Assembly (NCBI RefSeq): GCF_030908245.1
Contig: NZ_JAVFJJ010000021.1
Coordinates: 589 to 59,342 of the forward strand
Reading direction: 5' to 3'
Length of the DNA stretch: 58,754 bases
Origin: Sinomonas sp. ASV322
GTDB taxonomy: Bacteria; Actinomycetota; Actinomycetes; Actinomycetales; Micrococcaceae
The stretch's first letter is position 1, and each line of letters starts with the position of its first letter. This document shows, piece after piece, positions 45,426-54,282 of this stretch. The position numbers were made by a program, and so were the translations under genes. The notes under the pieces are model-generated. The model was not told the DNA's origin and made no database searches. It saw only the letters and a list, made by a program, of their open reading frames with translations.

Positions 45426-45928
45426 CAGACGATCTCGCCCGCGAGCCACGCGGCCGCCTGCGTGGCCTCGAGGTTGAGGGCCTTGCCGACCATCGGCTCG
45501 GCGGCCTCGGCGATCTTGCCGCCGAGGAACGGGACGGAGCTCGACACGGTGCCCGTGAGCTCAATCCGCGTGGTCCCGCCGTCGGCCGCGAGGCGCTGGA
45601 CGGCCGCGACGTCGACGGGGGCACCCGCGACCTTGACCGTGATGTCCGCCTGGCGCGAGCCATCCGCGTCGGGCGCCGTCCACGTCTCGAACTGCGTGAC
45701 GTTGAGGTACTCGCCCACGAACTTCTTCGCGATCTCGGGGAGGCGCCCCGTGGGGACCTGGCGGACGACCGTCGCCTTGAACGCACCGGCGACATCGCCG
45801 TCGACCGTGAACGATTCGAGCTTTCCGCCCACGAGTTCGCTCACGTGGCGCTGGAACGCCTCGTCCGCGAAGACGGCGGCGACCTGGTCGACGGGGTAGT
45901 TGAGGGTGGTGTTTGCTTCGAGCGCCAT
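45425..45928 (-). CDS. DUF2505-family protein
   Basis: 167 residues. The sequence starts with NTTLNYPVDQVAAVFADEAFQRH and contains FETWTAPDADGSRQADITVKVAG and LTGTVSSSVPFLGGKIAEAAEPMV, which fit DUF2505, a START/SRPBCC-like family of actinobacteria probably able to bind a hydrophobic ligand. No function is established. ATG 45928 follows GGAAGGA. Divergent from mfd and coupled to the SCO4848-like gene downstream. Confidence 0.85.
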   Translation of the reverse strand: MALEANTTLNYPVDQVAAVFADEAFQRHVSELVGGKLESFTVDGDVAGAFKATVVRQVPTGRLPEIAKKFVGEYLNVTQFETWTAPDADGSRQADITVKVAGAPVDVAAVQRLAADGGTTRIELTGTVSSSVPFLGGKIAEAAEPMVGKALNLEATQAAAWLAGEIV

Positions 45929-45971
45929 GGAGTCCTTCCAATCTGGACTGGTGGGGAGGGTGGCCCCCACC

Positions 45972-45977
45972 ATCCTA
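45972..45977 (-). promoter_or_regulatory. Possible -10 (TAGGAT) for the DUF2505 gene
   Basis: TAGGAT on the minus strand, 44 nt before the start codon. A small inverted repeat (GGTGGGG 45950-45956, CCCCACC 45965-45971) lies just downstream in the leader. The -35 is not clear. Confidence 0.4.
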
Positions 45978-46100
45978 GAGGCCCGATGTGACCGCCCCGC
46001 CGTCCATGACGTCGCCGCAGCGGCCAGACAGGCCGGCTGGCGGTGGCGGTGGGGACCGGCATCGCGCCATGCTACCGGGGCCTACGCCGGGGCGACGCGC

Positions 46101-46106
46101 TAGGCT
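46101..46106 (+). promoter_or_regulatory. Possible -10 (TAGGCT) for mfd
   Basis: TAGGCT fits the actinobacterial TAnnnT pattern, 61 nt before the mfd GTG. No convincing -35. The rest of the 238-bp divergent gap (45929-46166) shows nothing else I can assign. Confidence 0.35.
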
Positions 46107-46166
46107 AGGTGCATCCCCCGGACTCTCGCGAGCTGCCGGGTTTCTGTGCTGCCCTGGAGGAATCAC

Positions 46167-49100
46167 GTGTCTGTGGACGTGCTACGACCCGCATCGCTCG
46201 AGGGGCTCCGCCGCGCGGTGGCCGAAGACCCCACCGTCGCTCGGCTCCGCGACTACGCGTCCAAGCCCGCCGCGCGCCGCAGCCAGGACCTCCAGGTGGC
46301 GGCGCCTGCGGGCATGCGGCCCGTCATCGTCGCCGAGATCCTCGAATGCGTCCCGGACGAGGGCGCAGTCGTCCTCGCCGTGACCGCGACCGGACGCGAG
46401 GCCGAGGACCTCGTCGACGCACTCGGCGCGTACCTTCCGGCCGATTCCGTGGCACTCTTCCCGAGCTGGGAGACCCTCCCGCACGAGCGTCTTTCGCCAC
46501 GTTCCGACACGGTCGGCCGCCGCCTCGCCGTCCTGCGCCGCCTCGCCCACCCCGGGACGGCGGGCAGTGAGCTCCGCGTCGTCGTCGCGCCCATTCGGGC
46601 CGTGCTCCAGCCGCTCGTCGCGGGCCTCGGCGACCTCGCACCGGTCTCCCTCGCCGTCGGGCAGGAACGCTCGTTCGACGACGTCGTGCGCTCGCTCGCC
46701 GCGGCCGCCTATGCGCGCGTCGACATGGTGACCCACCGCGGCGAGTTCGCCGTGCGCGGCGGGATCATCGACGTCTTCCCGCCGACCGAGGACCACCCCG
46801 TGCGCGTCGAGTTCTTCGGCGACGAGGTCGAGCAGATGCGCTGGTTCGCGGTCGCCGACCAGCGCTCGCTCACGGGCCCGCACGTCCACCACCCGGGCGC
46901 GCTCTTCGCGCCGCCGTGCCGCGAACTGCTCATCACGCCGTCCGTCATGAGCCGGGCCGCGAAACTCAAGGGCTCGCTCCCCGCGGCCGAGGACATGCTC
47001 GAGAAGATCGCGGGCGGCATCGCGGTCGAGGGCATGGAGTCCTTGGCGCCGCTCCTCGTCGACGCAATGGTGCCATTCGTCGACGAGCTTCCCGGGGGCT
47101 CGGTCGCGCTCGTCCTCGAGCCAGAGAAGGTGCGAACCCGCGCGCACGACCTCGCCGCGACCAACGACGAATTCCTCGCCGCCGCGTGGGCCACCGCGTC
47201 CGACGGCGGGGCGGCGCCTTTGGATCTGAGCGTCGCGGCGGGCGCTGGCTCCGGCCAGGATACAGCTGCGCACGCGGGTCGCCTTGAGGACGCGAGCTTC
47301 GCCTCCCTCGCGGACACCCGGGCAGCCGCGCTCACGCGGTCCGTCTCGTGGTGGTCCGTGACGTCGCTCGGCGTCGACGAGGAGACCGTCCTCGACATCG
47401 ACACGCTCTCGATCGCGGCGCGCGAGCCGCGTGGGTACCACGGCGACGTCGGCGAGATGATGCAGTTCATCGGCTCGCGGGTCGCCGACCAGTGGCGCAT
47501 CGTCGTCGCGACGGACGGCCCCGGGCCCGCGCAGCGCCTCGCCGAGCTGTTCCACGACGCCGATATTCCGTGCACGCGGCTCGAAGGCCTCGAGGGCGAG
47601 CCCGAGGCGGGCATCATCGAGATCACGACGGCGACCGCCGGCAAGGGCTTCGTCCTCGACGGCCTCAAGCTCGGCCTGCTGACGGAGGCGGACCTCCTCG
47701 GCCGGGCGAGCGCCTCGGGGACCCGCGACATGCGCAAGATGCCCTCGCGCCGCCGCAACGCCGTCGACCCCCTCCAGCTCCACGCGGGCGACTTCGTGGT
47801 GCACGAGCAGCATGGGATTGGGAAGTTCGTCGAGCTCGTGCAGCGGCGGGCCGGGGGCGCCGGGACCGACGCGATGCGCGAGTACCTCGTCCTCGAATAC
47901 GCGTCCTCCAAGCGCGGCGCGCCCGGCGACCGCCTCTTCGTGCCCACCGACCAGCTCGACCAGGTGACCCGCTACGTGGGCGGGGACACGCCGTCGCTCT
48001 CGAAGATGGGCGGCGCGGACTGGGCGGCGACGAAGTCGAAGGCCAAGAAGGCTGTCAAGGAGATCGCGGGCGAGCTCATCCGCCTCTACTCCGCCCGGAT
48101 GGCCTCGCGAGGCCACGCGTTCGGGCCGGACACCCCGTGGCAGCGCGAGCTCGAGGAGGCGTTTCCGTACATTGAGACGCCGGACCAGCTCACGACCATC
48201 AACGAGGTCAAGGCGGACATGGAGCGCGAGGTGCCCATGGACCGCCTCGTCTCGGGCGACGTCGGCTATGGCAAGACCGAGATCGCCGTCCGCGCCGCGT
48301 TCAAGGCCGTCCAGGACGGCAAGCAGGTAGCGGTCCTCGTCCCGACGACGCTTCTCGCGCAGCAGCACTTCGAGACGTTCTCGGAGCGCTTCTCGGGCTT
48401 CCCCGTGCGCGTGCAGGCCCTGAGCCGCTTCCAGACGGGGTCGGAGGCGAAGGAGGCCGTCGACGGCCTCAAGAGCGGCGCGGTCGACGTCGTCATCGGG
48501 ACGCATCGGCTCCTTTCGAAGGAGGTCGAGTTCAAGGACCTCGGGCTCGTGATCGTGGACGAGGAGCAGCGCTTCGGCGTCGAGCACAAGGAGGCGCTCA
48601 AGAAGATGCGCACGAACGTGGACGTCCTCGCGATGTCCGCGACGCCGATCCCGCGCACGCTCGAGATGTCACTCACCGGCATCCGCGAGACGTCGACCCT
48701 CGCGACCCCGCCCGAGGAGCGCCACCCTGTGCTCACCTACGTGGGCCCGTACACGGACAAGCAGGTCTCGGCCGCGATCCGGCGCGAGCTCATGCGCGAG
48801 GGCCAGGTCTTCTTCGTCCACAACCGCGTTTCGTCGATCGAGAAGACGGCGGCCGCGATCCGCGAGCTCGTGCCCGAGGCGCGCGTCGAGGTTGCGCACG
48901 GTCAGATGTCGGAGCACCGCCTCGAGCAGATCATCGTGGACTTCTGGGAGAAGCGCTTCGACGTGCTCGTGTGCACGACGATCATCGAGACCGGCCTCGA
49001 CATCTCGAACGCGAACACTCTCATCATCGACCGCTCGGATTCGTACGGTCTCTCGCAGCTCCACCAGCTCCGCGGGCGCGTGGGCCGCGGCCGCGAGCGG

Positions 49101-49811
49101 GCCTACGCGTACTTCCTCTACCCGTCCGAGAAGCCGCTCGGCGAGGTCGCGCTCGAGCGCCTCAAGGCCGTTGCGGCGCACAACGAGCTCGGCGCGGGCA
49201 TGCAGCTCGCCATGAAGGACCTCGAGATCCGCGGCGCGGGCAACCTGCTCGGCGGCGAGCAGTCCGGGCACATCGCGGGGGTCGGGTTCGACCTCTACAT
49301 CCGGCTCGTCGGGGAGGCCGTCGCGGACTTCCGGGGCGAGGCCGAGGAGAAGGCCGCGGAGATGAAGATCGAGCTCCCGGTCAACGCTCACCTCCCGCAC
49401 GATTACGTCCCGGGGGAGCGGCTCAGGCTCGAGGCCTACCGCAAGCTCGCAGCCGCGAACGACGACGGCGCGATCGCCGAGGTCGTGGACGAGCTCACCG
49501 ACCGCTACGGCGAGCCGCCCGCGCCCGTGGCGAACCTTGCCGCCGTCGCCCGCTTCCGTGTGCGGGCCCGCGCGGCCGGGCTGACCGACGTCGCGCTTCA
49601 GGGGAACATGGTGAGGTTCGCGCCAGCGGACCTGCCCGAGTCGAAGGTCATGCGGCTCACGCGCATGTACAAGGGGGCGCAGTACAAGGCCGCGCTCAAC
49701 GCGGTGCTCATCCCGAAGCCGAAGTCGGCACCGATTGGCGGCCGGGATCTGCAGGACAAGGAGATCCTCGACTGGGCCGACCAGGTGGTGACGGCCATCT
49801 TCACCGACTGA
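46167..49811 (+). CDS. mfd: Transcription-repair coupling factor Mfd
   Basis: 1214-residue DNA translocase that removes RNA polymerase stalled at lesions and recruits the UvrABC repair enzymes. The N-terminal UvrB-homology region includes VTHRGEFAVRGGIIDVFPP (about 190). The CarD-like RNA-polymerase-binding domain begins near 538 (GDFVVHEQHGIGKFVEL). RecG-like motor motifs are GDVGYGKTEIA (Walker A, about 697), DEEQRFGVEHKE (about 797) and ATPIPRTLEMSLTG. The TRCF C-terminal domain ends the protein. GTG 46167 is 6 nt after GGAGG; an in-frame GTG at 46146 is less well placed. Full length and intact. Confidence 0.97.
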   Translation: MSVDVLRPASLEGLRRAVAEDPTVARLRDYASKPAARRSQDLQVAAPAGMRPVIVAEILECVPDEGAVVLAVTATGREAEDLVDALGAYLPADSVALFPSWETLPHERLSPRSDTVGRRLAVLRRLAHPGTAGSELRVVVAPIRAVLQPLVAGLGDLAPVSLAVGQERSFDDVVRSLAAAAYARVDMVTHRGEFAVRGGIIDVFPPTEDHPVRVEFFGDEVEQMRWFAVADQRSLTGPHVHHPGALFAPPCRELLITPSVMSRAAKLKGSLPAAEDMLEKIAGGIAVEGMESLAPLLVDAMVPFVDELPGGSVALVLEPEKVRTRAHDLAATNDEFLAAAWATASDGGAAPLDLSVAAGAGSGQDTAAHAGRLEDASFASLADTRAAALTRSVSWWSVTSLGVDEETVLDIDTLSIAAREPRGYHGDVGEMMQFIGSRVADQWRIVVATDGPGPAQRLAELFHDADIPCTRLEGLEGEPEAGIIEITTATAGKGFVLDGLKLGLLTEADLLGRASASGTRDMRKMPSRRRNAVDPLQLHAGDFVVHEQHGIGKFVELVQRRAGGAGTDAMREYLVLEYASSKRGAPGDRLFVPTDQLDQVTRYVGGDTPSLSKMGGADWAATKSKAKKAVKEIAGELIRLYSARMASRGHAFGPDTPWQRELEEAFPYIETPDQLTTINEVKADMEREVPMDRLVSGDVGYGKTEIAVRAAFKAVQDGKQVAVLVPTTLLAQQHFETFSERFSGFPVRVQALSRFQTGSEAKEAVDGLKSGAVDVVIGTHRLLSKEVEFKDLGLVIVDEEQRFGVEHKEALKKMRTNVDVLAMSATPIPRTLEMSLTGIRETSTLATPPEERHPVLTYVGPYTDKQVSAAIRRELMREGQVFFVHNRVSSIEKTAAAIRELVPEARVEVAHGQMSEHRLEQIIVDFWEKRFDVLVCTTIIETGLDISNANTLIIDRSDSYGLSQLHQLRGRVGRGRERAYAYFLYPSEKPLGEVALERLKAVAAHNELGAGMQLAMKDLEIRGAGNLLGGEQSGHIAGVGFDLYIRLVGEAVADFRGEAEEKAAEMKIELPVNAHLPHDYVPGERLRLEAYRKLAAANDDGAIAEVVDELTDRYGEPPAPVANLAAVARFRVRARAAGLTDVALQGNMVRFAPADLPESKVMRLTRMYKGAQYKAALNAVLIPKPKSAPIGGRDLQDKEILDWADQVVTAIFTD

Positions 49812-49832
49812 CCCCGACGCTCCCGTCGGAAA

Positions 49833-49916
49833 CTCACCACGATCAAAGCCGACGACGGCGCGACTCGCCGACGTCTGGCGGCGCCACGCCGTCGGACGCG
49901 GAGAGAAACTGGTGAG
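49833..49916. terminator. Weak nested inverted repeat between mfd and the patatin-like gene
   Basis: CTCACCA (49833-49839) and TGGTGAG (49910-49916) enclose CGACGGCG (49853-49860) and CGCCGTCG (49887-49894). The genes on either side converge, so a bidirectional terminator is plausible. Loops are long and no U-tract is seen. Confidence 0.3.
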
Positions 49917-49947
49917 ATTCCGACACCCGCGAGAGGCGGCGGGTTGG

Positions 49948-51291
49948 TCAGGCGCCGAACAGCTCGCGCAGGCCCCGCGCCGCGAAGCCCGCGACGGCGG
50001 CCGCCCGGTCGGCCACGCCGTGCACGCCCACGGGTTCGACCGACCCGAGGAGCGCGGCGACGTCGCCGAGGCCCATCGAGACATCAATCGCGATGCGTCC
50101 GCCGATCTCGAGCCGCGCATGCCGCGCGTCGTGCCACCCGTCGAGCGCGCCGTCGTCGAACGTCCGCGTGAGCCGGAAATCTGCCCACTCGCCGTCGACT
50201 CGGACACGGCCGCGGTAGGAGATCCGCTCGCCGCTGGACTCGACGGCGCCGTCGGCGAGGAAGACACGGGACCCGAACGGCGCGAAGTCGATGTAGCCCG
50301 TGACCTCCGGCGTCTGCACGCCGTCGTGCGTCGGCACCACGAGGGTGACCCGGAGCGAGAGCGGCTGCCCCTCGGCCGAGCCGTGGAGCGCTTCGTTGAA
50401 GCGGACGCCGGGGACACGGTCGATCATCGCGGTGCAGGACTCATCGTGCGCGACGCCACCGGGATTCAGGGTGCCGAGGTACGCGCGGGCGTCCCGGTAT
50501 CCCATGCCGATCAGGGCGTCCGCATCGATGCGGCCGACGTAGAACTCGGGGTCGAGCGGAAGCGGATGCTCGGGCCGGATGACGTGCAGCACGAACTCGC
50601 GCCCCGCCGCGGCGGCCTCGGCGAAGTCGGCGAGAAGGGCGCCCATCGCGCTCATCTCGATCATGTGCACGTACGCCTCGAACAGCCCGTCGCCCCACGA
50701 GGGCGAGTTGCCGATGCACCACACGAGCCACACCTCGTCGGCGCCGCGGCGCAGCGCCTCCCGCACGTTCGCGTCGCGCATCCAGACGGCGTCGGTCCAG
50801 ACCTGCCCGTCCCGTTCGAGCGGAGTGACGAAGAGGGCGAGGGACATGCCGGCGGCCATGAGTTCGGCGTCGATGTGCTGAGCGTCGATCGCGTGGGCGA
50901 CCTTGTGTGTGAATTCGGCGACGTTGAACGTGCCTTCGACCGCGCCGGGGAGGCCAGCGCGCCGTCGAATCTCGTCGGCGTCGATCCCGAGCGCCGGGAA
51001 GACCTTCCGCAGGATGCCGTCGGCGTCGCCGAGCGCCGGGAGGGCGCCGGGACCCTTGAGATAGTCGCCGATCGGAAGCGCCGAGCTGAAGTCCTTGACG
51101 TCCAGACGCGACCATCGGCTGCACATCTCGTCGGGGGTGACCCCCGAGAGGAGCATCCCGGTGCCGAGGATTCCGCCCGACGATCCGTCGATGTGGTCGA
51201 ACTCGATGCCTTCCTCGGCGAGCGCGCGCACGACGCCGGCCTGCCACGCGACGCGCATCCCGCCTCCCGCAAGCACGAGCGAGCGCTTCAC
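49948..51291 (-). CDS. Patatin-like phospholipase/acyl hydrolase
   Basis: 447 residues. The patatin start is visible: LVLAGGGMRVAWQAGVV with the oxyanion GGGMR at 9-13, and the nucleophile elbow GSSGG at 36-40 with Ser38. The usual Asp of the DG-motif is probably Asp167 in WTDAVWMRDANV, but this is not canonical. The C-terminal part (about 280-447) has a beta-rich region not typical of short patatins. It is the last gene of the six-gene minus operon, in a GTGA overlap with the preceding gene. It probably releases acyl groups from the lipid handled by the operon. Confidence 0.82.
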   Translation of the reverse strand: MKRSLVLAGGGMRVAWQAGVVRALAEEGIEFDHIDGSSGGILGTGMLLSGVTPDEMCSRWSRLDVKDFSSALPIGDYLKGPGALPALGDADGILRKVFPALGIDADEIRRRAGLPGAVEGTFNVAEFTHKVAHAIDAQHIDAELMAAGMSLALFVTPLERDGQVWTDAVWMRDANVREALRRGADEVWLVWCIGNSPSWGDGLFEAYVHMIEMSAMGALLADFAEAAAAGREFVLHVIRPEHPLPLDPEFYVGRIDADALIGMGYRDARAYLGTLNPGGVAHDESCTAMIDRVPGVRFNEALHGSAEGQPLSLRVTLVVPTHDGVQTPEVTGYIDFAPFGSRVFLADGAVESSGERISYRGRVRVDGEWADFRLTRTFDDGALDGWHDARHARLEIGGRIAIDVSMGLGDVAALLGSVEPVGVHGVADRAAAVAGFAARGLRELFGA

Positions 51292-51746
51292 GGCCGGAGC
51301 CTCCGCACACGCGGGAGCTTCCTCAGGTAGACGAAGCACAGGATCCCGGTGACGAAGTCGAACGAGGCGACGGCCAGGGCGAGCGGCGCGAAGGCAGCGG
51401 TTGCGACGCCGATGCCGACGGCGGCCGCGGCACCGACCTTCTGGAGGCCGCACCACAGGAGCACCGGGCGGGACGCCGTCGACGTCGCGAGCGTGTGCAG
51501 GAGCAGCCCGCCCACGACGACCATGAACATGCCGATCGTCCCGAAGAGCTGCCGCTCGACGAGCCCGGGGGTGACGCCGAGGAAGCGGAGGACGACGTCG
51601 CCGAGCGGGATCTGCGCGGCACCGGAGACTATCGTGACGACGGCGATGGCCGCGAGGAGCGCGCGCAGAGGATCTGCCGAGGCCCACGCGAGGAGGCCGC
51701 GCCCGTTGCGGTCGGGCGCGATCCGCCCGAGGTCCGCGGCGCTCAC
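51288..51746 (-). CDS. Small membrane protein of unknown function A
   Basis: 152 residues with about four hydrophobic helices (LRALLAAIAVVTIVSGAAQIPL, QLFGTIGMFMVVVGGLLLHTLA, PVLLWCGLQKVGAAAAVGIGVA, APLALAVASFDFVTGILCFVYL). I do not recognise the family with certainty. GTG 51746 forms a GTGA overlap with membrane protein B, and the stop overlaps the patatin-like gene start. A membrane partner for the operon's lipid-active enzymes is likely, but no function can be read from it. Confidence 0.65.
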   Translation of the reverse strand: MSAADLGRIAPDRNGRGLLAWASADPLRALLAAIAVVTIVSGAAQIPLGDVVLRFLGVTPGLVERQLFGTIGMFMVVVGGLLLHTLATSTASRPVLLWCGLQKVGAAAAVGIGVATAAFAPLALAVASFDFVTGILCFVYLRKLPRVRRLRP

Positions 51747-52225
51747 GCGAAGGACCCCAGGAGGTGCCCACGCACCACGAGGATCCACACCATCGATAGC
51801 CACGTGATCGTCGAGACGTAGAAGCGGATGTCGTTGAGCATCATCCAGCGGATGAGCATGCTCCGGAGCTCGTTGTCGTCCGCGAAGTCGCCGCTGCGGA
51901 TCTTGATGTTGATGGGGATGATGAGCCCCTGGCCCACGATCGTGAGCGCGATGATGCCCGCCTCGCAGATGAAGGCCGGGATGATGCGCGTCGTGCCCCA
52001 TTCGGCCCAGATCATGACGGCGCCGGCGATGAACATGATGGGCACGACGACGGTGAAGAACGCGGTGGCCCGCTTGGTCGGGACGCCGAAGTGCATGTCG
52101 ACGTTGCTGCGGTCGAGCGAGCGCCACGTGGGGTAGAGGAACCACTTGAGCACCCACATGGTGCCGACGTACATCGTGGCCCCGAATAGGAAGTAGAGCT
52201 CGTCGAGCAGGAGCAGCCAGTTCAT
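51743..52225 (-). CDS. Small membrane protein of unknown function B
   Basis: 160 residues with four hydrophobic stretches (YFLFGATMYVGTMWVLKWF, FFTVVVPIMFIAGAVMIWAEWG, CEAGIIALTIVGQGLIIPINIKI, FYVSTITWLSMVWILVV). The layout resembles DUF1772-like small membrane proteins, but I cannot assign it firmly. ATG 52225 overlaps the decarboxylase-like gene stop by 4 bp. Like its neighbour it is embedded without gaps in the operon. Confidence 0.65.
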   Translation of the reverse strand: MNWLLLLDELYFLFGATMYVGTMWVLKWFLYPTWRSLDRSNVDMHFGVPTKRATAFFTVVVPIMFIAGAVMIWAEWGTTRIIPAFICEAGIIALTIVGQGLIIPINIKIRSGDFADDNELRSMLIRWMMLNDIRFYVSTITWLSMVWILVVRGHLLGSFA

Positions 52226-53187
52226 GATGCCTGCCCTCCGACGGTGAGGCGGTCCGCCGCGGTGAGCGAGCGGTCGGGCGGTGCGAGCCACTTCTGGCTC
52301 TTGCCGAGGCCCACGACGCTCTCGAGGCCTTCGCCGCCGTCGAGCGACGCGAGGGCCGCGTGGCTCTCTGCCGTGAGGAACCATGCCTCGAAGTGGTCGT
52401 CGAGCACGCCGTGCGTCTGCGGGAGCCACGCCGTGAAGAGCGGACTGCTCCCGACGCCGAGGGTCTTGAAGGGCGCGACCCGGGGCGAGTCGCCGAAGAC
52501 AATCCGTCCCTTGGCCTTGCGCCCGAAGGCAACGTCGGCGACGGCCTCGAAATAGATGTCCGACTTCCAGAGCATTCCTCGGAACGCGCAATAGTTGGAG
52601 GCCGCCATCTTGAGGGGCAGCCCCATGGGCTCGGGCTTTTCGATCTCGACGTAGCAGCCGAGTTTTCCGTCGAGATCGTATTGGGCCGAGACGGTGGTCT
52701 CGTCGATGACGAAGTCAAGGTTGGCCTGATGCTTCGGCATGCCCCAGATGCCCTTCCCGCCCTTGACGGAGATCTCGGTGCTCACGGGGAGGTCGACGAC
52801 GAACTGTCCCATTCCCATGCTCTTCTGGAAAACGAACGGCAAGAGCGGCGGGCGCGGCTTGAGTCCGTGGGTGACGGCGATCGCGAGCGAGTATTCGATG
52901 TATTTCCCGATGTTCGTCGATTCGTAGTTGACGATCGTGACCATGAGGATCCCCTTTCCTCCGATGGTCAGCGGGTGGAGCTCCTTTCCGGGCAGGAGCG
53001 CCGCGGCGGCCCTCGCGTTGACGGGGAACGCCGCCATGAGGACGGGGGAGTGATGCGAATTCACGGGCATGACGAATTCGATCGTGTCCGCCGAGGCGTA
53101 TTGGCCGCGGAGCTCGTTCTGGCGTTCGGGGAGCGTCGATGGCATGAGCTTGACGAGCGGAGTGAGGAGCCGTGCGAGGGAATTCAT
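52222..53187 (-). CDS. Acetoacetate decarboxylase-family protein
   Basis: 321 residues. The family core is visible: LMVTIVNYES, LPVSTEISVKGGKGIWGMPKHQANLDF with Lys152 in the G-PK motif at the Schiff-base position, and a C-terminal WLPQTHGVLDDHFEAWFL. Members outside solvent-forming Clostridia have diverse or unknown reactions on keto acids or lactones; this one is longer than ADC (about 245). ATG 53187 overlaps the hydrolase stop (ATGA). In context it may process an oxidised product of the GMC enzyme. Confidence 0.85.
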   Translation of the reverse strand: MNSLARLLTPLVKLMPSTLPERQNELRGQYASADTIEFVMPVNSHHSPVLMAAFPVNARAAAALLPGKELHPLTIGGKGILMVTIVNYESTNIGKYIEYSLAIAVTHGLKPRPPLLPFVFQKSMGMGQFVVDLPVSTEISVKGGKGIWGMPKHQANLDFVIDETTVSAQYDLDGKLGCYVEIEKPEPMGLPLKMAASNYCAFRGMLWKSDIYFEAVADVAFGRKAKGRIVFGDSPRVAPFKTLGVGSSPLFTAWLPQTHGVLDDHFEAWFLTAESHAALASLDGGEGLESVVGLGKSQKWLAPPDRSLTAADRLTVGGQAS

Positions 53188-54221
53188 GAGTTCAACTCCT
53201 TGACGATGATCGGGAAGGTGTCCTGCCAGGCATTGGCCCCGAAGAAGACATCGAGATGCCCGTAGCCGGGAATGAGGTGGAGCGTGTCCCGGCCGGGCCG
53301 GTGGCGTCCGAGGAATTCGTAGGTGCGTTCCTGGCTTTCCGGGAGGAAACACAGGTTGTCGAGTCCCGCGAGGAGGGCGAAGCGCGCGTCGGTCCGGGGC
53401 GCCTGGGCCCCGAAGTCATCGGGGAGCTCGGGGTGGTGTCCGACCGTCACGAGGCTCCCCGCCCTGATGCAGCGGGCCATTTCGGTGAAGAAGCTCAGCG
53501 GCACTTCGGCGAATTCGCCCTGGATCCACGAATGGGTCGCCTCGTCGAGATTCTCGTGCCGCCAGAGCGCCGGCCGCCCGCTCCCGTACGTGAAGCTCAC
53601 GAGCTTGCACACCGTGTTGTCGCATTCGTGGTGGCTCGCCTTGACGATCGCGCGCACCACCCGGCTGAAATACCCCTCCGAGCGGATTCCCCACGCGGGG
53701 GAGATGAACGGGCTGAAATGCTGCACAAGCGGGGCGAGGCGTTCGATTTTGAATCGCGAGAAGCCCGGAACCACGGGATGCAGCGAAACGGCGTTCGAGA
53801 CGATCGTGTCGACGCGCGGGAGCAGGCCTGCCGCCGCAGACATCGCGAATGAGGTGGACCCCTGGCAGTGGATCACCGCCTTGAGCGTCTCGGCGCCGGT
53901 CTCGTCGAGGACGCGGTCGACGGCGGCCGGGTGGTCGTAGACGGCGGCGTCGGCGAGGGTCCACGCAACCGGGGCGAGGTCGATCGACGCGCGCCAGTTG
54001 AGCATCCACACGTCCCACCCGTCCTCGAGGAGGACGTCGACGAGGGTGGTCGCGACCGGCGGCCGGAACAGCTCGGCGCGGACCCCTGCGCCGTGGACGA
54101 GCAGGACGGGCCCCTTCGACGGCGCGATCGGGGACGTCACGTGGACGAGGCTGAGGGGGCGGCCGTCTCGTGCCCTGAACGGGATGATGGTGGTCACATG
54201 GTCGGCGCGGGTGATGTCCAT
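53184..54221 (-). CDS. Alpha/beta hydrolase with Cys at the nucleophile position
   Basis: 345 residues. VLLVHGAGVRAELFRPP (oxyanion region, 40-56) and GYGHLDVFFG with catalytic His322 are the hydrolase-fold landmarks. The nucleophile elbow reads VIHCQGS, so Cys119 occupies the place where lipases have Ser, as in PHA synthases. Related hydrolases occur next to, or fused with, cholesterol-oxidase-like GMC proteins in actinobacteria. Possible roles are acyl transfer or thioester chemistry rather than plain hydrolysis. ATG 54221 follows GGAAGGAG; the gene lies 61 nt after the GMC gene. Confidence 0.8.
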   Translation of the reverse strand: MDITRADHVTTIIPFRARDGRPLSLVHVTSPIAPSKGPVLLVHGAGVRAELFRPPVATTLVDVLLEDGWDVWMLNWRASIDLAPVAWTLADAAVYDHPAAVDRVLDETGAETLKAVIHCQGSTSFAMSAAAGLLPRVDTIVSNAVSLHPVVPGFSRFKIERLAPLVQHFSPFISPAWGIRSEGYFSRVVRAIVKASHHECDNTVCKLVSFTYGSGRPALWRHENLDEATHSWIQGEFAEVPLSFFTEMARCIRAGSLVTVGHHPELPDDFGAQAPRTDARFALLAGLDNLCFLPESQERTYEFLGRHRPGRDTLHLIPGYGHLDVFFGANAWQDTFPIIVKELNS

Positions 54222-54282
54222 GGCTTCGCTCCTTCCGTGGTCATGGGTCAGCGTTTCGGCGGAGCCGGCTGGGACAGCCGGA

